Below, one piece after another: positions 38,686-49,313 of a DNA stretch of 64,000 nucleotides (the first letter of the stretch is position 1; the number at the start of each line of letters is the position of its first letter). This DNA is from Symbiobacterium terraclitae (GTDB lineage: Bacteria; Bacillota; Sulfobacillia; Symbiobacteriales; Symbiobacteriaceae). Position numbers and translations under genes: made by a program. The notes below the pieces were generated by a model. It saw only the letters and a list, made by a program, of their open reading frames with translations. It ran no database searches and was not told where the DNA came from. The stretch is taken from contig NZ_JAGGLG010000003.1 of NCBI RefSeq assembly GCF_017874315.1, positions 1 to 64,000 of the forward strand, given 5' to 3'.

Positions 38686-39750
38686 TTACTGCGGCTTGCG
38701 GCGGAGGAAGGCGGGGATGTCCAGTTCGTCCACGATGGGCTTGACCTCGCCCACCTGCGGCTGGCCGGCCTTGCGGCGGCCCCAGCCGGGGAAGTCGCTG
38801 TCGCCGAAGCCGGTGGCGATGACGGTCACGCGGATCTCGTCGGTGATGGAGTCGTCGATGACCGCGCCGAAGATGATGTTGGCCTCGGGGTCGGCGGCCT
38901 GGGCGATGATCTCGGCGGCCTCGTTGACCTCCATGAGGCCGAGGTCGGAACCGCCGGTGATGTTCAGCAGCACGCCCTTGGCGCCCTCGATCGAGGTCTC
39001 GAGCAGCGGGCTCGAGATGGCGGCGCGGGCGGCGTCGGCGGCGCGGGACTCGCCGCGGGCGACGCCGATGCCCATCAGGGCGGAGCCGGTGTTGGACATG
39101 ATCGTGCGCACGTCGGCGAAGTCCAGGTTGATCAGGCCCGGCACGGCGATCAGGTCGGAGATGCCCTGCACGCCCTGGCGGAGCACGTCGTCGGCCGTGC
39201 GGAAGGCGTCCATCAGGCTGGTCTTCTTGTCAACCACCTGCAGCAGGCGGTCGTTCGGGATGGTGATCAGCGTGTCGACCTTTTCCTTCAGGTTCTGGAT
39301 GCCCTTCTCGGCCTGGCTCATGCGCTTGCGGCCCTCGAAGGTGAAGGGCTTGGTGACCACGCCCACGGTCAGCGCGCCCATCTCGCGGGCGACCTCGGCC
39401 ACGATCGGCGCGGCGCCGGTGCCCGTCCCGCCGCCCATGCCGGCCGTAACGAAGACCATGTCCGCGCCCCGCAGCGCGTTCGCGATCTCCTCCCGGCTCT
39501 CCTCGGCGGCGCGGCTGCCGATGTCGGGGTCGGCGCCCGCGCCGAGCCCCTTGGTCAGCTTGGCCCCGATCTGGAGCCGGGTGGGAGCCTGGGCGCTCTT
39601 CAGCGCCTGCGCGTCCGTGTTGACGGCAATGAACTCGACGCCCTTCAGGCCGGCCGAAATCATGCGGTTGACCGCGTTGTTGCCGCCGCCACCAACGCCG
39701 ATGACCTTGATGCAGGCAAACTGCTCAAACCCCGGCTGATACTCGTTCAC
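38686..39750 (-). CDS. ftsZ: Cell-division GTPase FtsZ
   Basis: Protein of 354 aa. It forms the Z ring. GTP-binding [12 protein letters not shown] lies near 105-116, NTDAQAL near 44, and the C-terminal peptide DIPAFLRRK binds FtsA/SepF. The linker is short, so the protein is about 30 residues shorter than that of B. subtilis. GTG start at 39750 after AAGGAGG. Co-transcribed with ftsA, 24 bp apart. Confidence 0.97.
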   Translation of the reverse strand: MNEYQPGFEQFACIKVIGVGGGGNNAVNRMISAGLKGVEFIAVNTDAQALKSAQAPTRLQIGAKLTKGLGAGADPDIGSRAAEESREEIANALRGADMVFVTAGMGGGTGTGAAPIVAEVAREMGALTVGVVTKPFTFEGRKRMSQAEKGIQNLKEKVDTLITIPNDRLLQVVDKKTSLMDAFRTADDVLRQGVQGISDLIAVPGLINLDFADVRTIMSNTGSALMGIGVARGESRAADAARAAISSPLLETSIEGAKGVLLNITGGSDLGLMEVNEAAEIIAQAADPEANIIFGAVIDDSITDEIRVTVIATGFGDSDFPGWGRRKAGQPQVGEVKPIVDELDIPAFLRRKPQ

Positions 39751-39774
39751 GGCTGTGATCCTCCTTGCATGGCG

Positions 39775-41013
39775 CTAGTGGAACAGGGCCTTCAGCCAGT
39801 CCCGGACCCGTCCTGTTCGCTTCGGCTGCTCCTGGGCCGGCGCCTCCGGTTCCCCCCGGGCTTCGGAGGCCTCGGCGGGCGTCAGCGCCCGGGCGCCCCA
39901 GAGGGCGAGGCCTGCGGCCACCGCCATCTCCGGTTCGGCGGCCAGGGGGCTCGCTGGCGTGCCGACACGGGCCTTCAGGTTGAGGCAATCGCCGGCGAAG
40001 GCGTCGAGCCCCTTCAGGCGGCTTCCTCCGCCCGTCAGTACCAGCCCTGCCGGGAAAAGGCCCGCATAGCCAGACCGCTTGACCGCAGCGGCGGCCATCT
40101 GGAGGATCTCCTCCACCCGCGAGCCGATGATCTCTGCTACGTGCTTGACGGTGATCTCCCGGCGGTTCAGCCCGGACGGCGTGGCCACCTCGAAGCTCCC
40201 CTCGGGGGCGAGCAGCGGCGAAGCCCAGCCCTGCTCCCGCTTCAGCTGCTCCGCTGTCGCCACAGGCACCCGGAGCAGCGTCGCCAGATCGTGCGTGATG
40301 TGGTCGCCACCCACGGGGAGCACCGCCAGGTGGAACAGGTGACCCTGCTCGTAGACGGCCACACCGGTCGTCCCGCCGCCCAGGTCCAGCAGCAGGACGC
40401 CCTGCTCCCGCTCCTCGGGCGTGAGCACGGCCTCGCCCGCCGCACGCACCGCCACGAGGTAGTCGTCGACCTCCAGGCTCGCATGGCGGGCGGTCCGCAG
40501 GTGGTTCTGCACCTGAAGCGCATCGCCCGTGACCACCAGGACCTCCGCCTCCAGCGTGCGGCCGCAGAGGCCCAGTGGATCGCGCAGTGGAACGCTGCCG
40601 TCCAGGCGGTAGCTGCGCGGGACCACGTGCACCCGCTCGCGCCCTGCATCCGGCGTGACCGACGCCGCAGCGGCGTCCAGCGCCCGCCGGACCGCCTCGG
40701 GCGACACGCCCGCCGCCGGCCGGGGAACCGGCACCTCCGCCGCCCCGACCTCCGACCGCAGGTGTGCGCCGGAGACGGAGATCACGGCACGGCCGACGCG
40801 CTGGCGATCCGCCATCGCACAGGCCGCATCCGCCGCCCGGCGCATGGCGTCAGCCGCCGCGCCAAGGTCGCTGATCAGCCCTCGGTACACCCCTGCCGAC
40901 GGGACGAGACCCACGCCGATGATCTGCGCATCGCCGCCCTCCGTCCGCTCGGCCAGGGCCGCCACCACATGGGTGCTGCCGGCGTCAAGACCCAACACCA
41001 GGTTCTCTGCCAC
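39775..41013 (-). CDS. ftsA: Cell-division protein FtsA
   Basis: About 412 aa. Actin-like ATPase that ties FtsZ to the membrane. LVLGLDAGSTHVVAAL is phosphate loop 1, LLLDLGGGTTGVAVY is loop 2, LVLTGGGSRLKGL is the adenosine motif, and the C-terminal VRDWLKALFH is an amphipathic membrane anchor. GTG 41013 is preferred because GGAGGG lies 10 nt upstream; the ATG at 41067 has its nearest AGGAGG 20 nt away. Confidence 0.9.
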   Translation of the reverse strand: MAENLVLGLDAGSTHVVAALAERTEGGDAQIIGVGLVPSAGVYRGLISDLGAAADAMRRAADAACAMADRQRVGRAVISVSGAHLRSEVGAAEVPVPRPAAGVSPEAVRRALDAAAASVTPDAGRERVHVVPRSYRLDGSVPLRDPLGLCGRTLEAEVLVVTGDALQVQNHLRTARHASLEVDDYLVAVRAAGEAVLTPEEREQGVLLLDLGGGTTGVAVYEQGHLFHLAVLPVGGDHITHDLATLLRVPVATAEQLKREQGWASPLLAPEGSFEVATPSGLNRREITVKHVAEIIGSRVEEILQMAAAAVKRSGYAGLFPAGLVLTGGGSRLKGLDAFAGDCLNLKARVGTPASPLAAEPEMAVAAGLALWGARALTPAEASEARGEPEAPAQEQPKRTGRVRDWLKALFH

Positions 41014-41106
41014 CGAGCCGGCTCCCTCCACTCTCGGATCATGCGTGCACTTCTTAAGTGCATTCAACGCCCGAAGTGCGAATCCTCCTCCTGAATATGG
41101 GTGGCG

Positions 41107-41134
41107 CTATAAATCTTGGGAACGGCTTCCGCAA
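41107..41134 (-). promoter_or_regulatory. Promoter of ftsA-ftsZ
   Basis: Minus-strand TTGCGG (41129-41134), 16 bp, TTATAG (41107-41112), after a terminator-like hairpin. It would give ftsAZ their own transcription. Confidence 0.5.
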
Positions 41135-41141
41135 GAAATGT

Positions 41142-41166
41142 AGCCTGTCCCATCCAGGAACAGGCT
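41142..41166 (-). terminator. Hairpin after the small basic protein gene
   Basis: AGCCTGT pairs with ACAGGCT around 11 nt, followed on the minus strand by ACATTTCTT, 50 bp past the stop at 41216. Confidence 0.5.
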
Positions 41167-41215
41167 GCGGGCTCCTCACGATGGGGTTGTGCGGCGCAGG
41201 CCACGGGCCCCCCTG

Positions 41216-41614
41216 CTACTCCTCCTGCGCCTGCTTGGGCTCCTCTGCACCCTCCTGCGGCTCCGCCCCGTTCAGGAGCCCCCAGCGCCGCAGCAGCAGG
41301 CGCCGGATGATGCCGAGGTTCTGGAAGAGCCGGATGCCCATGGCGACCACGCCGGCCATGTAGAGGCTCTCCACCCCGATGCGGTCGCCCAGGTAGACCA
41401 GGCCGGCGGCCAGCAGGGCGTTGGTGAAGAAGCCGGTGATGAAGATGCCGTTGTCGTACGTGCCCTCCAAACTGGCGCGCAGGCCGCCGAAGGCGGTGTC
41501 CAGGGCCGCGAGGACGGCGATGGAGAGGTAGCGTGCGTAGGCGATGGGCAGCGTGAACGGCGACAGGACGCCGAGCAGGATGCCGACGATAAAGCCCAGG
41601 ACGATGATCCACAT
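41216..41614 (-). CDS. sbp: Small basic membrane protein (Sbp, DUF1290 family)
   Basis: Protein of 132 aa with three hydrophobic segments. VLGFIVGILLGVLSPFTLPIAYARYLSIAVLAALD and FITGFFTNALLAAGLVYLGDRIG are diagnostic. The gene regularly lies between divIB and ftsA in spore formers; function unknown. Its ATG overlaps the DUF881 stop by one base (TGATG). Confidence 0.88.
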   Translation of the reverse strand: MWIIVLGFIVGILLGVLSPFTLPIAYARYLSIAVLAALDTAFGGLRASLEGTYDNGIFITGFFTNALLAAGLVYLGDRIGVESLYMAGVVAMGIRLFQNLGIIRRLLLRRWGLLNGAEPQEGAEEPKQAQEE

Positions 41615-42342
41615 CAGGGGGCGACCTCCTCGAGAGCGGGCTGGGCATAGTCCAGCCGCAGGCGGGCCGTGTATGCGGGCACCCGCACCTGCGTCTCCTT
41701 CTTGACCGTGATCTGAATGCCCCAGAAACGCAGCGACTCGGCGACGCCGCCCTTCATCGTGATGGCCCGCTCCAGCTCGTCCGGGTTGCCGATGGCGACG
41801 ATGTTGAGCGGCGGCGCCGTGCGGACGCCGTTGATGGTGACGACGGGCCCGGTGCAGCGGATCTCGGTCCGCCCGGTCAGGCGCTGCCCGTTGATGGCGA
41901 TCGCCTCGGCCCCGGCGGCCTGCAGCTCGTTGATCACCCGCAGGACGTCCTCGTCGTGGATGATGAAGTTGTTGGGGTTCTCGCCCGAGGTGACCGGGTG
42001 GGCGGAGTCCGCCATGACGACGGTCACGCCGGGCCCGACCAGCGGCAGCAGCCCGGCGTGGATCTGCGCCTGCTCGAGCCGCTCCGCCAGGGCCTGGTAC
42101 TCGTTCTGCGTCTTCACCGAGATGAGCTGCTGCTGCCGGAGTGCCTCCACCTCAGCCGCCAGCTCGTCCCGGTGCCGCTCCGCCTCGGCCAGCTGTGCGA
42201 CCAGCCGCTCGGTGCGCTGGACGGTCGCCAGGTCCGCCAGGGCGACCTGCCGCTGAACCTTGAACTGCATCGAGAGCATGAGGCCGAGGGCCACGCCGAC
42301 CAGCGCGGTCGCCCAGGGCATCCGCCGCACCCGCTCCATCAT
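41614..42342 (-). CDS. DUF881 family protein (YlxW/YlxX-like)
   Basis: Protein of 242 aa. One N-terminal membrane helix, a coiled coil (about 40-95), then the DUF881 domain with GPGVTVVMADS, IHDEDVLRVINELQAAGAEAIAINGQRLT and NIVAIGNPDELE. It lies between ftsQ and sbp, the usual place of ylxW/ylxX; probably envelope-associated. Confidence 0.88.
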   Translation of the reverse strand: MMERVRRMPWATALVGVALGLMLSMQFKVQRQVALADLATVQRTERLVAQLAEAERHRDELAAEVEALRQQQLISVKTQNEYQALAERLEQAQIHAGLLPLVGPGVTVVMADSAHPVTSGENPNNFIIHDEDVLRVINELQAAGAEAIAINGQRLTGRTEIRCTGPVVTINGVRTAPPLNIVAIGNPDELERAITMKGGVAESLRFWGIQITVKKETQVRVPAYTARLRLDYAQPALEEVAP

Positions 42343-42358
42343 GGCCTCACCCCCACCG

Positions 42359-43132
42359 TTATTGACACCCCAGCCCGAGCACCTTGCCGTAGACCCTGAG
42401 GTCGATCTGGCAGGTCGCCCGGGCGGTCGCAGGAACCCGGTCCAGATGGTCCAGGAGCCCCTTCAGCTGCGTCTGGATGTGCTTCTCCCGCTGGGCGGCG
42501 TCGTCCGGCAGCACGCCCACCTCCACCGTCGTGCCGCCGGTCAGGTAGAGCCGCAGGTAGCGGTCCTCCCGCACGTGGACCTCCGAGAGCTGCTCCAGCA
42601 GCGGCTCGCCCGTCCACCAGAGCAGCGTGAGCGCATCGCGCAGGCCCAGATCCTCCACGACGGCCCCGCGCAGGGCGCTCGGCAGGGAGACGCCGCTCAC
42701 CACCGGCAGCCGCTTCCCCTCCTCCAGCAGACGCTGGCCGAGGATGCGGCCGCCCTCGTCCAGCAGCAGGTAGAACCGCCCCTGGTACTGCAGCAGCGCC
42801 AGCGGCTCCCGCTCGGCGACGCTGATCAGCAGCGCGTTGCCCCGCCACGTGACCGTCGCCGACTTGATCCACGGCTCGGACAGCAGGCGCTCCCGCACCC
42901 GCTCCGCCGAGGCCTCCCACCTGAGCATTCCCGGGCTGACGCCGGCGATCTCCAGGATCTCCGCCTGGCTCAGGCGCTGGTTGCCGGAGATCTGCACCCG
43001 CTCCAGCCGGAAGAGCGCCGAACGGTAAGCGGCGAACAGGCAGACGCCGAGCAGCACCAACAGGGTCAGCACCAGGCCCCACCGGCTGCGCGTCTGCGCC
43101 GCCCGTCCCCCCACTCTCTGCGCCTGCTCCAT
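42359..43132 (-). CDS. ftsQ: Cell-division protein FtsQ/DivIB
   Basis: Protein of 257 aa. One membrane helix (about 19-37), then a POTRA domain with FRLERVQISGNQRLSQAEILEIAG and a beta domain. Bridges the division complex outside the membrane. A perfect TATAAT -10 box lies at 43172-43177 on the minus strand, so it may start a new transcript here. Confidence 0.9.
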   Translation of the reverse strand: MEQAQRVGGRAAQTRSRWGLVLTLLVLLGVCLFAAYRSALFRLERVQISGNQRLSQAEILEIAGVSPGMLRWEASAERVRERLLSEPWIKSATVTWRGNALLISVAEREPLALLQYQGRFYLLLDEGGRILGQRLLEEGKRLPVVSGVSLPSALRGAVVEDLGLRDALTLLWWTGEPLLEQLSEVHVREDRYLRLYLTGGTTVEVGVLPDDAAQREKHIQTQLKGLLDHLDRVPATARATCQIDLRVYGKVLGLGCQ

Positions 43133-43171
43133 GCTCCGCCGTCACCGCCCCTTGCCTGCAAAGCCATGTCA

Positions 43172-43177
43172 ATTATA
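43172..43177 (-). promoter_or_regulatory. Consensus -10 box upstream of ftsQ
   Basis: TATAAT on the minus strand, 40 bp before the ftsQ ATG, in very G+C-rich DNA. No good -35 is seen at 16-18 bp. Three copies of GGTCATNNCTGNC lie further upstream (43204, 43246, 43280). Confidence 0.4.
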
Positions 43178-43298
43178 CCGCAGGCAGTCCGTGCGCCGCC
43201 TCCGGTCATTTCTGTCATGCCGCCGGGCGATCAGCCGCCACCTCTGGTCATGGCTGCCGCACCGCCGCGGCGCCGCCCCGGTCATGTCTGTCACGCCG

Positions 43299-44180
43299 CT
43301 ACGCGGTCGGCAGCACCACATCGAGAGCCTGCGGGATGATCTCGAACGTCACGGGCAGATGGCCGGCCACGTCGCCGTCCAGCTGGAAGACGACCTTCTC
43401 CGGCGAGCTGGCCGTCACCTTGCGGCCCTGCATCATGCGGACCTTCGGATGGCCGACGTGCTTGCCGCTGTATATCTGCGACACGAGCCGCAGCAGCTCC
43501 AGCCGGCCGAGGTTCTCGCCCCAGGCGATCTCGAAGAGGCCGTCGGCGAAGTCGGCGCCGGGGAAGATCTGCATGCCGCCGCCGAAGTAGCGGCCGTTGC
43601 CCACCTCCAGCAGCAGCACCCGGGAGAGGTGCACCCGCTGATCGTCGATCTCCACGTCCACCGGCACTCCGGTGAAGCGGAAGAGGGTGTCGAACACCCC
43701 CCGGAGGTAGCTGAGCTTGCGGAAGCGCGGGCCATAGGACCGGATCCGGTCGCAGACCTCGGCGTCGAAGCCGAAGCCGGCCCCGTTGAAGAAGTAGCGG
43801 TGGCCGTGGGCCAGGCCGACGTCGATCCGGGCGACCCGCCCCTGAAACGCCATCCGGCAGCCCTCGACCGGATCCCGGGGCAGCCGGGCCGTGCGAACCC
43901 AGTCGTTGCCGGTGCCCGCCGGGATCACGGCCAGCGCGGCGCGGCTGCCCATCAGGCCATTGCCCACGTCGTTGAGCGTGCCGTCGCCGCCCATGGAGAC
44001 CACGCGGTCGTAGCCTTCCTGCACCGCCTCCCGGGCGAGCGCGGTGCCGTGCCGGGGACCCTGCGTGAACTTGACGCAGTAGTCGCCGAGCTGGGCGGCC
44101 AGAGGTTCGATCTGCTTCCACTCGGCCAGCGCACGCCCGTGGCCGGCGACGGGGTTGACGATGAAACAGACCCGCGGCAT
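43299..44180 (-). CDS. Diacylglycerol/lipid kinase family protein (DagK/YegS-like)
   Basis: Protein of 293 aa. FIVNPVAGHGRAL, VVSMGGDGTLNDVGNGLM (GGDGT nucleotide site) and VIPAGTGNDW mark the DAGK catalytic fold. It probably phosphorylates diacylglycerol or a related lipid. The ATG follows GGAGGTGGTGCC. It lies between murA/formamidase and ftsQ, an unusual neighbour for division genes. Confidence 0.9.
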   Translation of the reverse strand: MPRVCFIVNPVAGHGRALAEWKQIEPLAAQLGDYCVKFTQGPRHGTALAREAVQEGYDRVVSMGGDGTLNDVGNGLMGSRAALAVIPAGTGNDWVRTARLPRDPVEGCRMAFQGRVARIDVGLAHGHRYFFNGAGFGFDAEVCDRIRSYGPRFRKLSYLRGVFDTLFRFTGVPVDVEIDDQRVHLSRVLLLEVGNGRYFGGGMQIFPGADFADGLFEIAWGENLGRLELLRLVSQIYSGKHVGHPKVRMMQGRKVTASSPEKVVFQLDGDVAGHLPVTFEIIPQALDVVLPTA

Positions 44181-44277
44181 GTGGCACCACCTCCGGGCTA
44201 AGAGCGGATCGCTGTAACGTCATTCACTTCTCCCTACCGAATCTCCTTCCCACCGTAATTCTCTTCCAGAACGCGGT

Positions 44278-44316
44278 GGAAGCGAGTCGGCACCCCGATG
44301 GTGCAGACTCGCTTCC
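44278..44316 (-). terminator. Nested hairpin after the formamidase gene
   Basis: An outer 11-bp stem, GGAAGCGAGTC/GACTCGCTTCC, encloses an inner GCACC-CCGAT-GGTGC, starting 10 bp past the stop at 44326. Confidence 0.7.
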
Positions 44317-44325
44317 CGTGCACCG

Positions 44326-45567
44326 TCAACTGGGCTCTCGGACGGCGGTAGGCAACCGCCCGCCTGTCACGACGCGCACCGGTCCCTCCTTGGTCGGGCG
44401 GATGTCGAAGTCGAAGATCTCGGTGGGCAGCCAGAGCGTGCAGCAGGCGTTGGGAATGTCGACGATGGCGCTGATGCGCCCCTCGACCGGGGCGGTCCCG
44501 AGGATCATGTACGCCTCCTCGCCCGTGTAGCCGAAGCTCTTCAGGTAGTTGATCGCTTCCAGGCAGGCCCGCCGGTAGGCCACGTGGGGGTCCAGGTAGT
44601 ACTGGCGGCCCTCCTCGTCCACCGAGTAACCCTCGAACACAACATAGCTTGTGAAGCGGGGTTCGGTGAAGCTGGGCTGGAAGATCGCGTGCTGGAGGTT
44701 GTACTTGTTCATACCGTCCTTGATCAGGTCGACGCTCATGGTGATGTAGCCCGGCATCTCGATGGCGCCGCAGAACGTGATCTCGCCGTCGCCCTGGCTG
44801 TAGTGCAGGTCACCGACCGTCAGCTTGGCACCCTTCACATGGACGGGGAGCATCGCCCGGGCTCCCCGGGTCAGGTTCTTGATGTCCCGGTTGCCGCCGT
44901 TCTCACGGGGCGGGATGGTGCGGGCGCCCTCGCGGGCCACCCGCTCGAACTCCGGCGTGCCTGGGCGCAGCGAGCCGAGGATCGCGTTCCGCGGCTCGGG
45001 CGGCAAGGCGAGCGGGGGCACCCGTTCGGGGTTCTGGGCGATGAGCCGGCGCTCCCGCTCGTTCCAGCGGGCGAGAAGCTCGTGCGACGGCGCGGTTCCC
45101 AGGATGCCGGGATGAGCCAGGTAGGGGATGCGCACTCCCGGAACGTGCCGGGAACGGGCCCATACGCCATCGAACTCCCAGATGGCCTTGTGTGCGTGCG
45201 GGAAGTGGTCGGTGAGGAAGCCGCCGCCGTTGTGCTTGCAGAAGATGCCCGTGTAGCCCCAGTTCTGCTTCGGATGGTGGCCGATGTCCAGGATGGCCAC
45301 GACGAGGAGGTCGCCGGGCTCCGCACCTGCCACCTCGATGGGGCCGGTCAGGTGGTGGTTGGGCGTGAGGTCCATGTCTCGGATGTCGGTGGCCGTATCG
45401 TCGTTCCGGACCTGGCCGCCGGTCCAATCGGGGCACTCCACGGTGAACACCTCGCCCGGCCGGACGCTGGCCACGGCCGGGATGTCCGGATGCCACCGGT
45501 TCTGCAGGACCTCCCGGTACTCGGAGATCGGCTTGGTCGGATCAACCTCGATCAGTGGGCGTCCCAT
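44326..45567 (-). CDS. Formamidase/acetamidase family enzyme
   Basis: Protein of 413 aa. Matches the FmdA_AmdA family over its full length: GEVFTVECPDWTGGQV, DLTPNHHLTGPIEVAGAEPGDLLVV, HYSQGDGEITFCGAIEMPGY and AYMILGTAPVEGRIS. It likely hydrolyses formamide or short amides to ammonia and acid. The ATG at 45567 follows GGAGGAGGGC. It is bounded by terminators on both sides, so it is a separate unit inserted in the cell-wall cluster. FmdB was first named beside such enzymes, but the fmdB-like gene here is 42 kb away. Confidence 0.9.
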   Translation of the reverse strand: MGRPLIEVDPTKPISEYREVLQNRWHPDIPAVASVRPGEVFTVECPDWTGGQVRNDDTATDIRDMDLTPNHHLTGPIEVAGAEPGDLLVVAILDIGHHPKQNWGYTGIFCKHNGGGFLTDHFPHAHKAIWEFDGVWARSRHVPGVRIPYLAHPGILGTAPSHELLARWNERERRLIAQNPERVPPLALPPEPRNAILGSLRPGTPEFERVAREGARTIPPRENGGNRDIKNLTRGARAMLPVHVKGAKLTVGDLHYSQGDGEITFCGAIEMPGYITMSVDLIKDGMNKYNLQHAIFQPSFTEPRFTSYVVFEGYSVDEEGRQYYLDPHVAYRRACLEAINYLKSFGYTGEEAYMILGTAPVEGRISAIVDIPNACCTLWLPTEIFDFDIRPTKEGPVRVVTGGRLPTAVREPS

Positions 45568-45752
45568 CACATGCCCTCCTCCGTTCATGTGGTCGCGGCC
45601 GGTCGTCGGTCCAGCGGCCGGTCCAGCTGACACCCCGCTGGTCTGAGCGCCAGCCGCCCGTCGTGCGGGGCCGCCAACCCCCGGGCAGATGGCTTCACAC
45701 CCCCCGAAGCCTGTACGATAGATATGCGGAGGGGGACAGGTCCAGACGCGCG

Positions 45753-45780
45753 AAAACGGGACCAGCCCGTGCCGGTCCCG
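45753..45780 (-). terminator. Intrinsic terminator of murA
   Basis: CGGGACC-N10-GGTCCCG followed by TTTT on the minus strand, directly after the murA stop at 45786. It ends the large cell-wall operon. Confidence 0.85.
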
Positions 45781-45785
45781 CCTCG

Positions 45786-47060
<1,275 letters not shown>

Positions 47061-47109
47061 AGTGCATGCGACCTCCCGCAGCCGGAGCCAATCCGGGGAG
47101 GCCGGCCCG

Positions 47110-48036
47110 TCAGGGCAGGAAGCAGGGGCTCTGCCCCCAGATCTTCACCTCGGCCTCCAGCAGCACTCCGAACCGCTGTTGAACGGTACTGCGAACCCGG
47201 TCCATCAGCGTCAGCACATCCTTCGCCGTGGCCTGACCCAGGTTGACGATGAAGTTGGCGTGCTTCGCGGAGACCTGTGCGTCGCCCTCCCGCGCCCCCT
47301 TCAGCCCGGCCTGCTCGATGAGCCGGCCGGCGTGGTCCCCGGGCGGGTTCTTGAAGACCGACCCCGCGTTGGGATACCGCAGGGGCTGGGTGGCGCGGCG
47401 CCGCTCCAGATGGTGCCGCATCGCCTCCTGCATCTCCGCCGGCCCGGCGGGGTGCAGGGCCATGACCACCTCGACCACGATGGCCGAGGTTCCCTGAAGG
47501 CGGGAACTCCGGTAGCCGAATCCGATCTCGTGCGGCGAGAGGCGCTCGAGGCGCCCGTCGCCCCATATGACGGTCGCCTCCTTGACGACCTGCGCCAGAT
47601 CGCCGCCGTGCGCGCCGGCGTTGATCACCACCCCGGCCCCGACGGTGCCGGGGATGGCGCAGGCGAACTCGATGCCCCCGAGGCCGGACTTCCGGGCCTG
47701 GTGGGCCAGCTTCGGCAGGCTGCAGCCGCCTCCGACGCGGACCGTGCTGCCCTCCAGGGCAAGATGGCCAAACTCGCCCGTCAGGCTGAGCACCAGCCCG
47801 CGGACCCCTTCGTCGGAGACCAGCAGGTTGCTGCCTTTGCCGAGGATGTAGACGGGTAGGCTCTCCTCTCCTGCGAGGCGCAACAGGCCGGAGAGCTCCT
47901 GGCGGTTGGCCACCTGAATCAGGTAGTCGGCCGGACCGCCTATGCGAAAGGTGGTGTGCCGCTTCAGGGGCTCATCTCGGCGGATGCGGCCCGGGTCGCG
48001 GATTATGCTACGCAGCCGTTCGGCGATGGGTGACAT
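47110..48036 (-). CDS. murB: UDP-N-acetylenolpyruvoylglucosamine reductase
   Basis: Protein of 308 aa. FAD enzyme reducing the MurA product to UDP-MurNAc. FRIGGPADYLIQV, LGKGSNLLVSDEGVRGLV, IPGTVGAGVVINAGAHG and YRSSRLQ are family motifs; NAGSVFKNPPG supplies the catalytic Ser. Type II murB, as in Gram-positives. Between murG and murA; murC, often next to it, is missing. Confidence 0.95.
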   Translation of the reverse strand: MSPIAERLRSIIRDPGRIRRDEPLKRHTTFRIGGPADYLIQVANRQELSGLLRLAGEESLPVYILGKGSNLLVSDEGVRGLVLSLTGEFGHLALEGSTVRVGGGCSLPKLAHQARKSGLGGIEFACAIPGTVGAGVVINAGAHGGDLAQVVKEATVIWGDGRLERLSPHEIGFGYRSSRLQGTSAIVVEVVMALHPAGPAEMQEAMRHHLERRRATQPLRYPNAGSVFKNPPGDHAGRLIEQAGLKGAREGDAQVSAKHANFIVNLGQATAKDVLTLMDRVRSTVQQRFGVLLEAEVKIWGQSPCFLP

Positions 48037-48081
48037 AGGGCGGCCTCCCGAGGCGGGCGCCCGACGGCGGCTGGCAGCCGC

Positions 48082-49191
48082 TCACCGGCGGTTCCGACCA
48101 GACTCGCGGGCGATGGAGACGATGCGCTGCGCGATGGTGCCGGCAGCGCCGGGGTCGGCCAGCTCCCCCAGGGCGGCCCGCATGCGCGCCGCCAGGGCCG
48201 TGTCGGTGAGGACGGACGTGAGGGCCGCGGCCAGGTCGTCGGCGGTGAGGCCCGCCTCCCGCAGCACGAGGGCTGCGCCCCGCCGCTCCAGGGTGCGGGC
48301 GTTCCACTCCTGGTGGTTGTGGGTGACGTTGGGGCTGGGGATGAGGACGCTGGGCAGCCGCCGCACCTGGATCTCGGCCAGGGTGAGGGCGCCGGCGCGG
48401 AAGAGGCCGGCGTCGGCAGCAGCGTAGATCTCCGGCATGTTATGCGCATAGGGCAGCAGGGTGACGAACGGCGCCCTGTCGCCGTAGTGGGCCTTTACCT
48501 GGTCGAAGTAGCGCTCGCCCGTGATGTGCACCACCCGCAGGCCGTCGACGGATAGCCGGAGCACGGCCTCGACGGCCGCGCGGTTGAAGTCCCGGGCGCC
48601 GCCGCTTCCGCCCATGATGACGAGCACCCGCTCGTCGGGGCCGATCCCCAGGGCGGCGCGGGCGGCCGCGCGGTCGGCGGCCGCGATCTCGGGCCGGACG
48701 GGGTTGCCCGCCCGGACCAGGCGCGCACGGGCGGGGAAGTGGGCCCGGGCCTCCTCGTACGGCACGAAGACCGCCTCGGCCCACCGGGCCGCGAGGCGGT
48801 TGGTCACGCCGGGGAAGGCGTTCTGCTCCTGGATGACGATCGGCACGCGCATGAGCCGGGCCGCCGCCAGCACCGGGCCGGCGACGAACCCGCCGGTGCC
48901 CACGACCACGTCCGGGCGGAACCGGCGGATGTGGCCCAGCGCCTCCACCAGCCCCCGGGCGGCCCGCAGCCCGCCCCGGAGCTTCTGGAGCAGGCCGAGG
49001 TTGATCACCCCGCCGCTGGCGATGGTAGCGAACGGCACGCCGCTCCGCGGCACCACCGACGCCTCCCGGCCGGTGGCGGTGCCCACGTAGAGCAGCTCGG
49101 CGCCGGCGTCCAGTTCCGTGAGTGCGCGGGCGATGGAGAGGGCGGGGTAGATGTGGCCGCCGGTGCCGCCGCCGGTGATCAGGTAGCGCAT
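48082..49191 (-). CDS. murG: Undecaprenyl-PP-MurNAc-pentapeptide GlcNAc transferase
   Basis: Protein of 369 aa. Makes lipid II at the inner membrane face. GGGTGGHIYPALSIA is the N-terminal lipid/donor loop, VIQEQNAFPGVTNRL and FRAGALTLAEI are signatures. The ATG at 49191 follows AAGGAGG. Confidence 0.95.
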   Translation of the reverse strand: MRYLITGGGTGGHIYPALSIARALTELDAGAELLYVGTATGREASVVPRSGVPFATIASGGVINLGLLQKLRGGLRAARGLVEALGHIRRFRPDVVVGTGGFVAGPVLAAARLMRVPIVIQEQNAFPGVTNRLAARWAEAVFVPYEEARAHFPARARLVRAGNPVRPEIAAADRAAARAALGIGPDERVLVIMGGSGGARDFNRAAVEAVLRLSVDGLRVVHITGERYFDQVKAHYGDRAPFVTLLPYAHNMPEIYAAADAGLFRAGALTLAEIQVRRLPSVLIPSPNVTHNHQEWNARTLERRGAALVLREAGLTADDLAAALTSVLTDTALAARMRAALGELADPGAAGTIAQRIVSIARESGRNRR

Positions 49192-49313
49192 GGGAGTACC
49201 TCCTTCGAATGGGTGCGAGCACGAGGGCAACCCGACGGCCGCAAGTGGCGGCCCGGGACGGGCGGGGTCCGCCAGTGGCCGCGATAGAGGTCTCCAACCC
49301 GGACGGAGGCCCG

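Noticed and set aside
43204-43300. parS-like or other segregation site in the GGTCAT repeats upstream of ftsQ
   Set aside because: Three loose copies with uneven spacing and no parS-type palindrome; more likely low-complexity drift.
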